From the NCBI RefSeq assembly GCF_018449635.1, contig NZ_JAAVUV010000004.1, forward strand, positions 1 through 64,000: a stretch of DNA of 64,000 nucleotides, given 5' to 3'. Made by a program: the position numbers and the translations under genes. Positions 37,949 through 47,380 of this stretch are shown here, in pieces; position 1 is the first letter of the stretch; each line of letters begins with the position of its first letter. Under the pieces are notes generated by a model. That model did no database searches. It was not told where the DNA came from and saw only the letters and a list, made by a program, of their open reading frames with translations. This stretch comes from Caballeronia sp. dw_276. Lineage in GTDB: Bacteria; Pseudomonadota; Gammaproteobacteria; Burkholderiales; Burkholderiaceae.

Positions 37949-38554
37949 ATGCTGACTAACGTCGAAGAACTCGAAAGCATCTACGGAAAACCGAACGAGC
38001 GGTCGGTGCGCAAGGAAATCTCGTACATCAGCGAAGACTACGCCGCGTTCATTCTTGCATCGCCGTTCGTCATGCTGGCGTCAGCGGGGGAAGACGGACT
38101 CGATTGTTCGCCCAAAGGCGATGCCATGGGGTTCGTGCGTATTCTCGATGCACACACGCTCGCCATTCCGGATCGCCCGGGCAATAACCGCATCGACACT
38201 TTGAGGAATCTCGTGCATGACCCGCGCATTGCGTTGCTGTTTTTGGTGCCGGGAGCGGGAGAAATGATGCGGGTGAACGGGCGTGCATCGATTGCCGACG
38301 ACAGCGACCTGCTCGCGTCATTCAACGTGAACGGCAAGCCGCCGCGCACGGTGATCCTGGTGCATGTGGAGTCGGTTTATTTCCATTGCTCGAAGGCGGT
38401 CGTGCGATCGGACTTGTGGAACGCAGAGAAGCACGTGGATCGCGCGAGCTTGCCAAGCGCCGGCGCAATGCTCAAGAACGTGAGCGACAGCAGCTTCGAC
38501 GCCGATGCCTACGATCGCGCGCTCCCCGGCCGTCTGAAGACCGACCTTTACTGA
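37949..38554 (+). CDS. FMN-dependent PPOX-type flavoprotein (MSMEG_1061-like)
   Basis: A 201-residue split-barrel flavin-binding protein of the pyridoxamine-5'-phosphate oxidase superfamily. DCSPKGDAMGFVRILDAHTLAIPDRPGN (in two consecutive blocks) and RIDTLRNLVHDPRIALLFLVPG are characteristic, with a C-terminal YFHCSKAVVRSDLW. AAGGA lies 9 bases upstream of the ATG at 37949. The substrate is unknown. The 3' end overlaps the convergent monooxygenase gene by 7 bases. Confidence 0.85.
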   Translation: MLTNVEELESIYGKPNERSVRKEISYISEDYAAFILASPFVMLASAGEDGLDCSPKGDAMGFVRILDAHTLAIPDRPGNNRIDTLRNLVHDPRIALLFLVPGAGEMMRVNGRASIADDSDLLASFNVNGKPPRTVILVHVESVYFHCSKAVVRSDLWNAEKHVDRASLPSAGAMLKNVSDSSFDADAYDRALPGRLKTDLY

Positions 38555-39615
38555 GCTTCCCGAGCTGCTGCAAGCTCGCGCACGCGCGGAATGACTTCTT
38601 CGGCGAAGCGGCGCATATCGGTTTCGAAAGGCTGGAACTGCAGCATGAACAGTTCGATCCCTGCCCGATGAAATTCCACGATGCGCTCAGCGACCGTCGC
38701 ATAACTTCCGACCAGGCCCGCCGCCGTGCCGCCGTTCGTTCCCACGCGCGCCGACTTGCTGAAGGTCTGATGCATGACCGTCTTCGGATCGCTGTTCTGC
38801 TTCACGATGGCGCGCAGCGGCGCATCTTTCGCAGCGAGTTCGAAGAGGTGGTCGAGATGATCCTGCGCTTGTGCATCGGTCTCGCGCGCAATCACGAATG
38901 CGGATAACCCGAACCGTAGCGCAACGCCTTCACGATGGCGAGCCGCGACATCGGTGATCAGATGCTTCACGTCGTCCAGCGGCTGACCGTTGATGAACCA
39001 GACATCGCCTTTGTCCGCGACCAGCGCGCGCGCCGGTTCGGATTCGCCGCCTACATAGATGCGCGGACGCTCGCGATACGCGCTCGCCGGCAGCAGCAGA
39101 TAGTCTTCGACATCGAAATGACGGCCTTTGAAGGTCGTGCGTTCGCCGCGCAAAAGCGCGCTCACCACGCTGATCCACTCGTGGCCGTAGGCGTAACGTT
39201 CATCGTGTTCCGCGAAGCCGATACCCGCCTTCGCCAGTTCCGGCCGGTTCCATGCGTTGACCAGATTAAGTGCGAAACGCCCGCCGCTGATCTCCTCGAT
39301 CTGCAGCGCCATTTTCGCGAGCACGACCGGATGATAAAGATAGGGCTTGATCGCCGTGATGATCTCGATGCGCGTGGTCAGCGCCGCGATCGCCGCCGAT
39401 GCAGTCCACGCTTCGAGCTGGTCGAGCTTTTCATCGTGGGGATTGATCGTGTGCTGCGCAATCAGCGTGGCGTCGAAGCCGAGCCGTTCCGCTTCCAGGA
39501 TCAGGTCGCGATTGCGGGTCCAGGAAGCATCGTAAGGTTCGTCGGGATCTTGAAGCGCTGCACGGCTGCCGTGGACGAGCGCCCAGATGCCGAAGCGGGG
39601 AATATTCGCGGACAT
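38548..39615 (-). CDS. LLM-class flavin-dependent monooxygenase (SfnG/SsuD-like)
   Basis: A 355-residue bacterial luciferase-fold enzyme using FMNH2. Supporting blocks are AERLGFDATLIAQHT, TTRIEIITAIKPYLYHPV, EISGGRFALNLVNAWNRPE and YVGGESEPARALVADKGD. The overall pattern resembles dimethyl sulfone monooxygenase SfnG or alkanesulfonate monooxygenase SsuD, but no sulfonate gene is adjacent and the exact substrate is uncertain. The ATG at 39615 is preferred to 39645; neither has a strong ribosome binding site. Confidence 0.85.
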   Translation of the reverse strand: MSANIPRFGIWALVHGSRAALQDPDEPYDASWTRNRDLILEAERLGFDATLIAQHTINPHDEKLDQLEAWTASAAIAALTTRIEIITAIKPYLYHPVVLAKMALQIEEISGGRFALNLVNAWNRPELAKAGIGFAEHDERYAYGHEWISVVSALLRGERTTFKGRHFDVEDYLLLPASAYRERPRIYVGGESEPARALVADKGDVWFINGQPLDDVKHLITDVAARHREGVALRFGLSAFVIARETDAQAQDHLDHLFELAAKDAPLRAIVKQNSDPKTVMHQTFSKSARVGTNGGTAAGLVGSYATVAERIVEFHRAGIELFMLQFQPFETDMRRFAEEVIPRVRELAAAREAQ

Positions 39616-39819
39616 TTGAAACCGAAATGGAAAGTGTCGGGGCATGATGCGTGGCGCGGCGGGCGCGGGTCAACGAAGCGCTTTTACTTTTTTCTTCTAT
39701 GCATTGCGCGCTGGGAAATAAGGCCCGGTGTTAATATCTCTCGCTCGGATTCAAGCCCCACCCCGCCGTTTTTCCCGCTCCGGACCAGACGTCCGACCTT
39801 CCACCCGCACCCTCGTTCT

Positions 39820-40479
39820 ATGGAACAAGTAGTGACCCGTATGCTCTTGCCGGCGCAGTCCGAAACGCGCGCAGATGACTTGCACCGACAGATTGCGGAC
39901 GCGGTTCATAAACATGGCTGGGCGGAGCACGACGCCTTTTTGCCACCTGAACTCGTGGTGACGCTCGCGCGGGAATGCGCGGCGCTGGCGGCGGCGGGCT
40001 CCCTGACGCGCGCGGGTGTGGGCCAAGGTGCGGCGCGCACGCTGCAACCCGAGATTCGCGGCGATCAGATCCAGTGGCTGCAAGCGGGTCAATCCGATGC
40101 ATGCGACCAATATCTGGCGATCATGGAAACGCTGCGGGTCGGGCTGAATCGTGAACTCTTCCTCGGACTCGATGAATACGAAAGTCACTTCGCGTTCTAC
40201 CCGCCGGGGGCGTCGTACAAGCAGCATCGCGACCGTTTCCGCGATGACGACAGCCGCGTTGTATCGGTCATCGTCTATTTGAATGCGGACTGGCTGCCTC
40301 AGCACGGCGGGGCGCTGCGGCTGCATCTCGACGACACTGCGGATGCAATGGGCGCCAGGGACATCTTGCCCGTCGCCGGCCGGATTGCCATGTTCTTGTC
40401 CGCCGACATGCTGCACGAAGTTTTGCCCGCGACACGCGACCGCTTATCGCTTACAGGGTGGTTCAGACGCCGCGTCTGA
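39820..40479 (+). CDS. 2OG-Fe(II) oxygenase
   Basis: A 219-residue 2-oxoglutarate/iron-dependent dioxygenase. The first iron ligands are the His and Asp of YKQHRDRFRDD, the distal His is in DMLHEVLPATRDRL, and the nearby Arg binds 2-oxoglutarate. The substrate is unknown. ATGs at 39820 and 39841 are both possible. The same open frame runs much farther upstream, but that part is antisense to the monooxygenase gene and has no family resemblance. Confidence 0.85.
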   Translation: MEQVVTRMLLPAQSETRADDLHRQIADAVHKHGWAEHDAFLPPELVVTLARECAALAAAGSLTRAGVGQGAARTLQPEIRGDQIQWLQAGQSDACDQYLAIMETLRVGLNRELFLGLDEYESHFAFYPPGASYKQHRDRFRDDDSRVVSVIVYLNADWLPQHGGALRLHLDDTADAMGARDILPVAGRIAMFLSADMLHEVLPATRDRLSLTGWFRRRV

Positions 40480-40611
40480 GCTCTTCCTCGCCATCCATAG
40501 CCGGCCGAAAATGCAGGTTTTTGTTTGCGCGTGTATCCTTCGATCCGTTTGAAGCGGTCGCTACAAAGTGATTTCATGGACGGCGAGCGCTTCCGAAATT
40601 CGGAGGAGACG

Positions 40612-41703
40612 ATGAAAAAACTGTGGATCGCGGCCGCTGTCGGTTGCGCCGGCGTCAGTGGCGTGCAAGCGCAGTCGAGTGTCACGCTGTACGGACGTAT
40701 CGACAACGGCGTTGAGTACATGAGCAACGTCGGCGGTCATAGCCGCTGGCGGCTCGCGAGCGGCGAATGGGGCACGGGATTGTTCGGCCTGAAAGGCTCC
40801 GAAGATCTCGGCGGCGGCAACAAGGCAATCTTCAAGCTGGAATCCGGCATCAACACGAGCGACGGCACCGCCGGCGACACCAATGGCCGCCTGTATCAAC
40901 GCTACGCGTTCGTGGGTCTTGCCAACGATACCTACGGCACGTTTACGCTTGGCCGCATGCTTGCCATATCTAACGGTGTGTGGGACTTCGATCCGTTCGT
41001 GCAGCAGGCGTGGTCATCGGCGTCACTCGTGCGCAGCCGCAACTGGAACAAGACGAGCAACAACATCCAGTATCAATCACCGAACTGGTATGGCATTGAT
41101 GTTCTCGGCCAGTACTCGCTTGGCAATACCACCAGTTTCAACCAGGGACAAAAGAACGCCGACGGCACCTTTGCCGACTACGGCCGCTCCGATGGCATCC
41201 AGCTCACCTACACGCGGCAATACTTCCAGATCCGCGGCATCTTCGATGAAATGCGCGACGCGAATGGCCGGTTCTCCGACCTGTTCCTGTACTCGAGGGA
41301 ATACATCGCGATGGTGAACGCGTACGTGGGCAAGTTCAAATTGCAGGCGGCATACACGCACATGCACGCGGACGCCACCGTGGCGGGCGCGCCGACTTCC
41401 GGCGATCACGAATGGGGCGGCGTGACCTATCAATGGACGCCTGTGTTCGCGACGACGGCCGCCGTGTTCCATATCAATACCAATGGCGACGCGTTGCAGG
41501 GCGGCGGGCGCGCGACCATGTTCGAGATCGGCACCACATACAATTTCTCGAAGCGCACCTTCCTGTATGCGACGGCAGCGACCGTACGCAACAGCAACGG
41601 TGCGAACTTTTCGCTGGAAGCGAACAGCCAGACGAGCGCCGACAACCCCACGCCGGGTGGCAACCAGTCAGGCGTTTATGTGGGGATTAACCACTCGTTT
41701 TGA
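40612..41703 (+). CDS. Gram-negative porin
   Basis: A 363-residue outer-membrane trimeric porin of the Burkholderia/Neisseria type. The signal peptide (about 1-20, ending VQA) is followed by QSSVTLYGRIDNGVEYMSN. GLKGSEDLGGGNKAIFKLES is near residue 60, and the C-terminal aromatic signature GVYVGINHSF is present. GGAGGA is placed 4-9 bases upstream of the ATG at 40612. The gene is monocistronic and ends before a strong hairpin. Confidence 0.93.
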   Translation: MKKLWIAAAVGCAGVSGVQAQSSVTLYGRIDNGVEYMSNVGGHSRWRLASGEWGTGLFGLKGSEDLGGGNKAIFKLESGINTSDGTAGDTNGRLYQRYAFVGLANDTYGTFTLGRMLAISNGVWDFDPFVQQAWSSASLVRSRNWNKTSNNIQYQSPNWYGIDVLGQYSLGNTTSFNQGQKNADGTFADYGRSDGIQLTYTRQYFQIRGIFDEMRDANGRFSDLFLYSREYIAMVNAYVGKFKLQAAYTHMHADATVAGAPTSGDHEWGGVTYQWTPVFATTAAVFHINTNGDALQGGGRATMFEIGTTYNFSKRTFLYATAATVRNSNGANFSLEANSQTSADNPTPGGNQSGVYVGINHSF

Positions 41704-41740
41704 GGATGCGGCGGGGTTCAGGCAGGGAAACGACCGCTTT

Positions 41741-41774
41741 ATCATCGGATTTTAAATATATCAAAACCGATGAT
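41741..41774. terminator. bidirectional terminator between porin and acyl-CoA ligase genes
   Basis: ATCATCGG (41741-41748), then TTTT, and AAAA followed by CCGATGAT (41767-41774), form a near-perfect 12-bp stem with one bulged base and a 9-base AT loop. It stands between two convergent genes. Confidence 0.65.
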
Positions 41775-41795
41775 ATAACTTGATAAGCCATCGCC

Positions 41796-43325
41796 CTAGC
41801 CTTCTTGCGCGAGCCGCTTCGCCGCGTCCCGCTTGAGCGCCGCCCGATCGATCTTGTTTGTTGAAGCAAGCGGAAACGCATCGACGAACCATACCTGGCG
41901 CGGATGCTGGTACGCAGGCGCGTGTTCCAGTGCAAACTTTTTCACCGCCTCTGCGCTCAGTTCCGCGCCCGGTTTGCGCACGATAAACGCAACGGGCTTG
42001 GTGCCCTTGATGGCATCGTCGACAGGAATCACGCTCGCTTGCTGAATCAGCGGATGCCGCTCCAGCATCTTCTCCACGTCACCGGGAAAGATGTTTTCAC
42101 CACCCGAAACAAACATGTCGTCCCGTCGCCCGATGAACGTATAGAAGCCGTTTTCATCGCGGCGAAACACATCGCCCGTGCGATAAAAGCCGTCCGGCGT
42201 AATCGGCGGCGCCAGGTCCGCGCGATTGTGATAACCATTCATGAGTCCGGGGCTACGCATCTCAAGTTCGCCCTCGTCGGCCACTTGCCCGTTTGTATCG
42301 ACAAGACGAAGCTGCACCAGCGGATGAGCCACGCCGATGGCAAGCGGCGGCGTCGGAACACCGCCGGGATGCGGTCCGAACACGACCGGCCCGCCCTCGG
42401 TCGTACCGTACGCGTTGATCACTTTGGCGTTCGGCAACAAGGCGTGGATCTGGTCGAGCAACGCGCCGCTGACCGGTGCCGAACCCATGCGCACGTAACG
42501 CACCGATGACAGATCCGTCTGCGAAAGCAGATCGCGCTCCTGCATCATCATCGCAATCATCGGAGGGACAGAAGTAAGCCAGGTGCAGCGATATGTGTCG
42601 ACAGCGCGAATGTAATTGCGCGCGTTGAAGGCAGGCATCAATACGGTCGTGGCGCGCGCGGCAAGCGCCAGGAACGCGAGCGCGAGCGCGTTCATATGAT
42701 AAAGCGGCGCGGCGATCAACACGCGTTCGCTCTTTAGAGGCAGCGCCGCAAGGCGCGTCTCGACAACCCAGCGATGACTCGCGTGCGAGAGCACGACGCC
42801 TTTGGGCCGGCCTGTGGAACCTGATGTATAGAGGAACAGCGCGGCTTGGTTTTCGTGCGGAACGACCGGATCAAAGCGACCGCCATGCGTCTTCGCATCG
42901 GCGATAAAAGCATCAAAACCGTGCTCGCTATCCGCGCTATTGAATACAACTCGCGGTAACGCACTCGGTGCATCGGGAAAACGTTTTGGATCACTGAATA
43001 CCAGCCGAGCCCCGCTATCGGCGATGACTTCCGCGATCAACGCCCGAGGGAACTTGTAGTTGACCGGCACGGCGACCAGCCCCGCACGCATGATGCCGAG
43101 CATCGTCGCGACGTATTCAGCGGAATTGGCCGCAAGGACCGCGATGCGATCACCACGCGCGTACTGCCGGCGAAGCGTATGAGCGACAGCGTCAGCAATG
43201 GCATCGAGTTCCGCGAACGTGTACAGACGCGCGTTGAACGTTTCGTCAAGGCCGATGATCGCAACGGCGTCCTTGTCGGTGGCGTCCCGGGAAATCAACG
43301 CCCCGAGATTGGTGGGGAACGTCAT
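41796..43325 (-). CDS. AMP-forming acyl-CoA ligase
   Basis: A 509-residue class I adenylate-forming enzyme. The P-loop-like LFLYTSGSTGRPKGVVLSH, NAYGTTEGGPV, YRTGDVFRRDENGFY, GRRDDMFVSGGENIFPGDVE and the catalytic-lysine tail SLASTNKIDRAAL are all present. It would activate a carboxylic acid (aromatic or medium chain) to its CoA ester. The ATG at 43325 overlaps the VOC gene stop by 4 bases. It is the last gene of the GntR-led operon. Confidence 0.92.
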   Translation of the reverse strand: MTFPTNLGALISRDATDKDAVAIIGLDETFNARLYTFAELDAIADAVAHTLRRQYARGDRIAVLAANSAEYVATMLGIMRAGLVAVPVNYKFPRALIAEVIADSGARLVFSDPKRFPDAPSALPRVVFNSADSEHGFDAFIADAKTHGGRFDPVVPHENQAALFLYTSGSTGRPKGVVLSHASHRWVVETRLAALPLKSERVLIAAPLYHMNALALAFLALAARATTVLMPAFNARNYIRAVDTYRCTWLTSVPPMIAMMMQERDLLSQTDLSSVRYVRMGSAPVSGALLDQIHALLPNAKVINAYGTTEGGPVVFGPHPGGVPTPPLAIGVAHPLVQLRLVDTNGQVADEGELEMRSPGLMNGYHNRADLAPPITPDGFYRTGDVFRRDENGFYTFIGRRDDMFVSGGENIFPGDVEKMLERHPLIQQASVIPVDDAIKGTKPVAFIVRKPGAELSAEAVKKFALEHAPAYQHPRQVWFVDAFPLASTNKIDRAALKRDAAKRLAQEG

Positions 43326-44086
43326 GACTTGAATTCCAGCAAGGTATCGAAGCGCGGCAAGGCGACGAGCGCGCGATCCGCGTCGACTTGAACGGGCAAG
43401 CCAGCGGCATTCGCTTTCTGTCCCAAGGATCGCCACGCCGGCGTACGCGCGGTGATCGCGGCATAACGCGGTCCGCGCGCCGCAACGTGCGCGGCCATTG
43501 CGCCGAAATGCTGGTCGAAGGTTTCACACGTCCAGTACACCAACTCGAATCCCGGCGCGATCTCGCCGAGCTGCACGTACGGTTCGGGCGCTACGTCGAT
43601 CAGATGCAGCGCGCTCAAGCTCATTACGCCATTTGGATGCTGCTGCCATTCATCGCGGAACACGAGTTCCGGAGTCAGGTGCTGGCAAAAATAGACGCGA
43701 CCGCCATCGAGTTGACCGGGCTTCAGGCGCACTGTCGTGAAGCGTGCATCGCCAAGGGGCTCGACCGGCCGCGAAAATGTTTGCGGCGGTGTGGCATCGA
43801 AGCCGGCCTGCTGCAAGTCCGTGAAGGTTGCGTCAGGATCACTCGTGCGGAACACGAGGCCGTCAGCGCCGAGCGGACTGTTCAGGATTTCCTCCCGCAC
43901 GGTCTTGCCATCGGCGGGCAAGCCGATAAGTTCAAGATAGTGGTCGCCGAAGACGATTGCGTGGTTGATCGAGCCGAGCGTGTGATACCCGCGCGGCGCG
44001 ACCGTGAAACCGAGTTGCTCGAAGACGGCCTGAGCGGCGTCGGTGTCGAAGCGCGTGTTGATGACCAGATGATCGAGCGCAAGCAT
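43322..44086 (-). CDS. VOC/glyoxalase-fold protein
   Basis: A 254-residue protein with a Glyoxalase_3-like pattern: LDHLVINTRFDTDAAQAVFE at the N terminus, then GYHTLGSINHAIVFGDHYLE and GLVFRTSDPDATF. It could be a metal-dependent isomerase, lyase or dioxygenase. The ATG at 44086 overlaps the thioesterase stop as ATGA. Its place in a ligase/thioesterase operon suggests it works on the same acid, but no reaction can be assigned. Confidence 0.82.
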   Translation of the reverse strand: MLALDHLVINTRFDTDAAQAVFEQLGFTVAPRGYHTLGSINHAIVFGDHYLELIGLPADGKTVREEILNSPLGADGLVFRTSDPDATFTDLQQAGFDATPPQTFSRPVEPLGDARFTTVRLKPGQLDGGRVYFCQHLTPELVFRDEWQQHPNGVMSLSALHLIDVAPEPYVQLGEIAPGFELVYWTCETFDQHFGAMAAHVAARGPRYAAITARTPAWRSLGQKANAAGLPVQVDADRALVALPRFDTLLEFKS

Positions 44087-44517
44087 CACGTTGCCTGCGT
44101 CGCCGTCACCGTTGAATACGCGCCGCGTCCGCTTGCTACGAGCTTGCCATCCTTATCGAAGACTTGCGCTTCGGCCACGGACACTTGCGATCCAAACTTG
44201 ATCACCTTGCCCTTCACCGTCAGATCGCCCTTGAACGCGGCGCGATGATAATCCACGCGCAAGTCGATGGTCGGTACGCCGCGCCCTGTCTTCGAGACCA
44301 GCGCCCAATCCGCCGCGAGATCCACGAGCGCCGCGAGAACGCCGCCATGCGTGTATCCCTTGTCCGGATTCACGACCCATTCTTCGCGCCACGTCGCGGT
44401 GAGCTCGATCTCGCCCTCACCCACCGATACCACTCTCAACCCGAGCCATTCGTGGAAGGGACCACGCCGCAGGCGTGCCTCGATATCCTGCGCACTCGGC
44501 AAAGTTGCTTCACTCAT
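44086..44517 (-). CDS. PaaI-family hotdog thioesterase
   Basis: A 143-residue hotdog-fold acyl-CoA thioesterase. GYTHGGVLAALVDLAADWAL is the active-site helix with the conserved HGG and acidic residue, and PTIDLRVDYHRAAFKGDLTV is the second conserved strand. It probably releases an acid or rescues CoA in the pathway of this operon. It lies 21 bases after the dehydrogenase gene. Confidence 0.9.
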   Translation of the reverse strand: MSEATLPSAQDIEARLRRGPFHEWLGLRVVSVGEGEIELTATWREEWVVNPDKGYTHGGVLAALVDLAADWALVSKTGRGVPTIDLRVDYHRAAFKGDLTVKGKVIKFGSQVSVAEAQVFDKDGKLVASGRGAYSTVTATQAT

Positions 44518-44538
44518 GATGTTCCTTTCAGCATTGAA

Positions 44539-45567
44539 TTACGGATTGACGACGACCTTGCCCAGCACTTCCCGATCGCGAATCAGCCGCAGTCCTTCTG
44601 CGGCTTCTTCGAGCGGCAACGTCCGGTCGATGGCAGGCACGAGTTCGCCCGTCGCGATCTGGTCGAGCAGCGCGCGCAGGTTTTCATCGTAGAAGCTGTT
44701 CGAGCCGATGATCTTCAGCTCGAAGCTCCAGATGTATCGAAGGTCTTCCGCCGGCGCATGTCCGGCCGTCGCGCCGCAAACCAGCAGCGTGCCACCGCGT
44801 TTCAGGCACTTCAAAGATGGCACCCATGTGTCGCCGCCGGTGAAGTTCACGACGACATCAACACCGCCGTCATAAGTCCGGCGCTGCGGCTTGCCGTACT
44901 GTCCGATCGCCCACTTCGAAAAATCCGTGGTCTTGTAGTTCACGGTTTGATCGGCGCCGAGCGCTTTGAGCTGCTCGCATTTTTCGTCGCTGCCGGCGCA
45001 CGCGATCACTTCCGCACCCAACTGCTTCGCGATCAAGATGCACGCCGTACCCACGCCGCCGCTTGCGCCGAGAATCAGCACGCGGTCGCCGGCTTTCACG
45101 GTCTTGTGCGTAACCAGCATCCGGTGCGCCGTACCGTAAGCGACCGGCAACGCGGACGCGGCGTCGTAGCTCACGGCATCGGGCAACGCGATCAACTGCC
45201 CGACCGACACGAGGCAATATTGCGCCATGCCGCCATCGAGCATTTCGCCCATCAGGCCCTTCTCGGGATAAAGCGGATTCACGAGCACACGATCTCCCGC
45301 CTTCCAGACTTCAACACCCTCGCCCACCTCTGCGATGTCGCCGGCCATGTCCAGACCGATCACGACCGGAAACGGGACCTTGATTCCTGGCATGCCCTTC
45401 ACCGTGAATACATCGTGATAATTGAATGACGATGCGCGCACACGGATCACAACGTGCCCGGGCGTTGCTTTAGGTACGGGTTTGTCAGTGACCACGTGCA
45501 GTTGATCGAGATCGCCATGCTCGTTCAACACGAGCGCTTTCATGGTCGATGGTATGGCGGTTGTCAC
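44539..45567 (-). CDS. zinc-binding-type MDR dehydrogenase
   Basis: A 342-residue medium-chain dehydrogenase/reductase. RASSFNYHDVFTVKGMPG and VIGLDMAGDIAEVGEGV mark the N-terminal GroES-like domain, and LILGASGGVGTACILIAKQLGAEV the Rossmann domain. The catalytic-zinc Cys/His pattern is incomplete, as in many quinone-reductase-like members. The start is GTG at 45567 with GGAGAAG 5 bases upstream. It sits between the ABC genes and the thioesterase. Confidence 0.88.
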   Translation of the reverse strand: MTTAIPSTMKALVLNEHGDLDQLHVVTDKPVPKATPGHVVIRVRASSFNYHDVFTVKGMPGIKVPFPVVIGLDMAGDIAEVGEGVEVWKAGDRVLVNPLYPEKGLMGEMLDGGMAQYCLVSVGQLIALPDAVSYDAASALPVAYGTAHRMLVTHKTVKAGDRVLILGASGGVGTACILIAKQLGAEVIACAGSDEKCEQLKALGADQTVNYKTTDFSKWAIGQYGKPQRRTYDGGVDVVVNFTGGDTWVPSLKCLKRGGTLLVCGATAGHAPAEDLRYIWSFELKIIGSNSFYDENLRALLDQIATGELVPAIDRTLPLEEAAEGLRLIRDREVLGKVVVNP

Positions 45568-45582
45568 AGTGTCTTCTCCACG

Positions 45583-46584
45583 TTATTGAATTGATTTCGA
45601 TGCGGCGTACGGCGCCGTATCGAAGAGGTCGGCGGGTAATGCACCTTTGATCACGCCACCGTCCACGAAAATTTGATGCTCACGTTTGAGCGTTTCCAGA
45701 TCGATCGGCTCGAACGTCACACGATTGATGTCCGACCAGCGCGCGGCGTACGCTTGCGCGTCATCGGCCGGCAAGTTCGCACTCTTCTGCAGGATCGCGG
45801 CGACATCGTTCTGATGCGCGGCGCCCCATTGCAACGCGGTACGCATGCCGGCAATCAGCTTCGCCACGTCTTGCGGATGCTTCGCAAGATAGTCCGCACG
45901 GATCGCACTCACGCCGATGTACGGCGTGGCGTCCGACTTGGTGAGCTTCTTCCATTCGCCGCCGAAACTACCAAGGCGCTTCACCTTCAGCTCCTTCAAT
46001 TGCGCAATGGTCACGGAGCGCAACGCGGCGGCATCGACCTGTTTTTGCACGAGGAACTGCGCAAGGCGTCCTTCGTTTCCAGGCACGATGGAAAAGTCAG
46101 CCGGCTTGATGCCGTAGTTGCCCTGCAAGACGGCGGTTGCTATCGATGCAACCGAACTGCCCGGCGGCGACATGCCGACTTTCTTGCCGCGCAGGTCGGC
46201 GAGCGACTTGATGGGCGAGTCTTCAGGCGCGACGAACTCGACGTCCGCGGGCTGGGTTGCGAGCACGATCTTGAGCGGCACGCCTTCCGCCGCAGTGCTG
46301 AAAACTGCCGATGCCGGCGCTGCAAATGCAAAGTCGATCGCGTTCGCCGCGAGCGCCCGATTGGGCGCGTTGACATCGGAGAAATGCACGAAGGTCACAT
46401 CCAGGCCGCGCTGCTGCAGAAATTTCTGCGCTTCCAGAACGGCGCCAAAACCCAGGCTCACGCCGCTTGTCCAGTAGCCGATGCGCATCGGTTCTGCGTG
46501 CGCCGTCTGTACAGCGCCTAACGTTGCGCTTGCGGCAATGGCCGCAAAAAGCGCCGCTCTCCTGAATAAATCATGACGTTTCAT
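45583..46584 (-). CDS. ABC transporter substrate-binding protein (NitT/TauT type)
   Basis: A 333-residue exported binding protein of the SsuA/TauA fold. The signal peptide is about residues 1-30 (ending AHA), then MRIGYWTSGVSLGFGAVLEA. Further family blocks are LRGKKVGMSPPGSSVASIAT and FSIVPGNEGRLAQFLVQKQ. Relatives bind aliphatic sulfonates, nitrate, thiamin precursors or aromatic acids. Because the operon encodes an acyl-CoA ligase, a carboxylate is more likely here than a sulfonate. Confidence 0.88.
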   Translation of the reverse strand: MKRHDLFRRAALFAAIAASATLGAVQTAHAEPMRIGYWTSGVSLGFGAVLEAQKFLQQRGLDVTFVHFSDVNAPNRALAANAIDFAFAAPASAVFSTAAEGVPLKIVLATQPADVEFVAPEDSPIKSLADLRGKKVGMSPPGSSVASIATAVLQGNYGIKPADFSIVPGNEGRLAQFLVQKQVDAAALRSVTIAQLKELKVKRLGSFGGEWKKLTKSDATPYIGVSAIRADYLAKHPQDVAKLIAGMRTALQWGAAHQNDVAAILQKSANLPADDAQAYAARWSDINRVTFEPIDLETLKREHQIFVDGGVIKGALPADLFDTAPYAASKSIQ

Positions 46585-46603
46585 TTTTGCATTCCCCGTT
46601 GGT

Positions 46604-47377
46604 TCAGTCGGTTTTTTTCCATCGAAACAAACGCCGTTCGAGCGGCTTCAGTACGCCGGCTTCGAGTACGAGCATCAGGACGACCAGGGTCACGGTCCAC
46701 GCGAAGACTTGATCGGTCTGCACGAGATCCGCCGCCTGCCGCAAGCGATACCCAATCCCGTTCGATGACCCAATGGTCTCCGCGACCAGCGACACGCGCC
46801 AGCCGAACCCGAACGCGAGCCGTGCGCCGGCGAAGAAATGCGGCAGGATGGTCGGCAGGAAAATCTTGCGCATGATCTGCGTCTGGGACATACGGAAGCT
46901 GCGGGCAAGCTCGACCAGGTTGCCATCTACCGTCAGCGCGCCTTGCCATACATTGGTGAGGATCAGTGGCATGGCCGTCATGAACACGACGAAGATGGTC
47001 GTTGCGTTCGAGATGCCGAACCAGATGATTGCGAACACCGCCCAGATCGCCGACGAAACCGTATTCACGATCGAGAGCAGCGGCTCGAAGAAATGCGCCA
47101 CGCGCGGATTCGATCCGAGCGCAATCCCTAGCGGCGCGCCGACGACTGCCGCCAGCAGGAATCCCCCGACCACTCGATACAGCGTGACTCCAAGGTCATC
47201 AAAAAAGGTACCGCTTTGCACGAGCGCGACAAACGCGCGCGCGACTCTTTGCGGCCCGGGCAGCACGAATTGCGGCATGCGCAGAGACGCAAGCCACCAC
47301 GCCGCCAGCAGCAGCACGACAAGTGCGACGCGTTGCGCCACAGTCGAGGCAAACGAACTTCGTGGGACAGTGGACAT
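46604..47377 (-). CDS. ABC transporter permease (NitT/TauT type)
   Basis: A 257-residue inner-membrane permease with about 6 helices. The EAA-type coupling loop is in LVELARSFRMSQTQIMRKIF followed by LPTILPHFFAGARLAFG. It lies 19 bases before the binding-protein gene and 3 bases after the ATPase gene, forming a standard importer. Confidence 0.92.
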   Translation of the reverse strand: MSTVPRSSFASTVAQRVALVVLLLAAWWLASLRMPQFVLPGPQRVARAFVALVQSGTFFDDLGVTLYRVVGGFLLAAVVGAPLGIALGSNPRVAHFFEPLLSIVNTVSSAIWAVFAIIWFGISNATTIFVVFMTAMPLILTNVWQGALTVDGNLVELARSFRMSQTQIMRKIFLPTILPHFFAGARLAFGFGWRVSLVAETIGSSNGIGYRLRQAADLVQTDQVFAWTVTLVVLMLVLEAGVLKPLERRLFRWKKTD

Positions 47378-47380
47378 AGG

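Noticed and set aside
38935..39819. Long N-terminal extension of the 2OG-Fe(II) oxygenase frame
   Set aside because: It lies antisense to the monooxygenase gene and has no family resemblance; the dioxygenase fold fits from 39820.
44164..45429. 421-codon plus-strand open frame
   Set aside because: Antisense to the thioesterase and MDR dehydrogenase genes, which are strongly supported.
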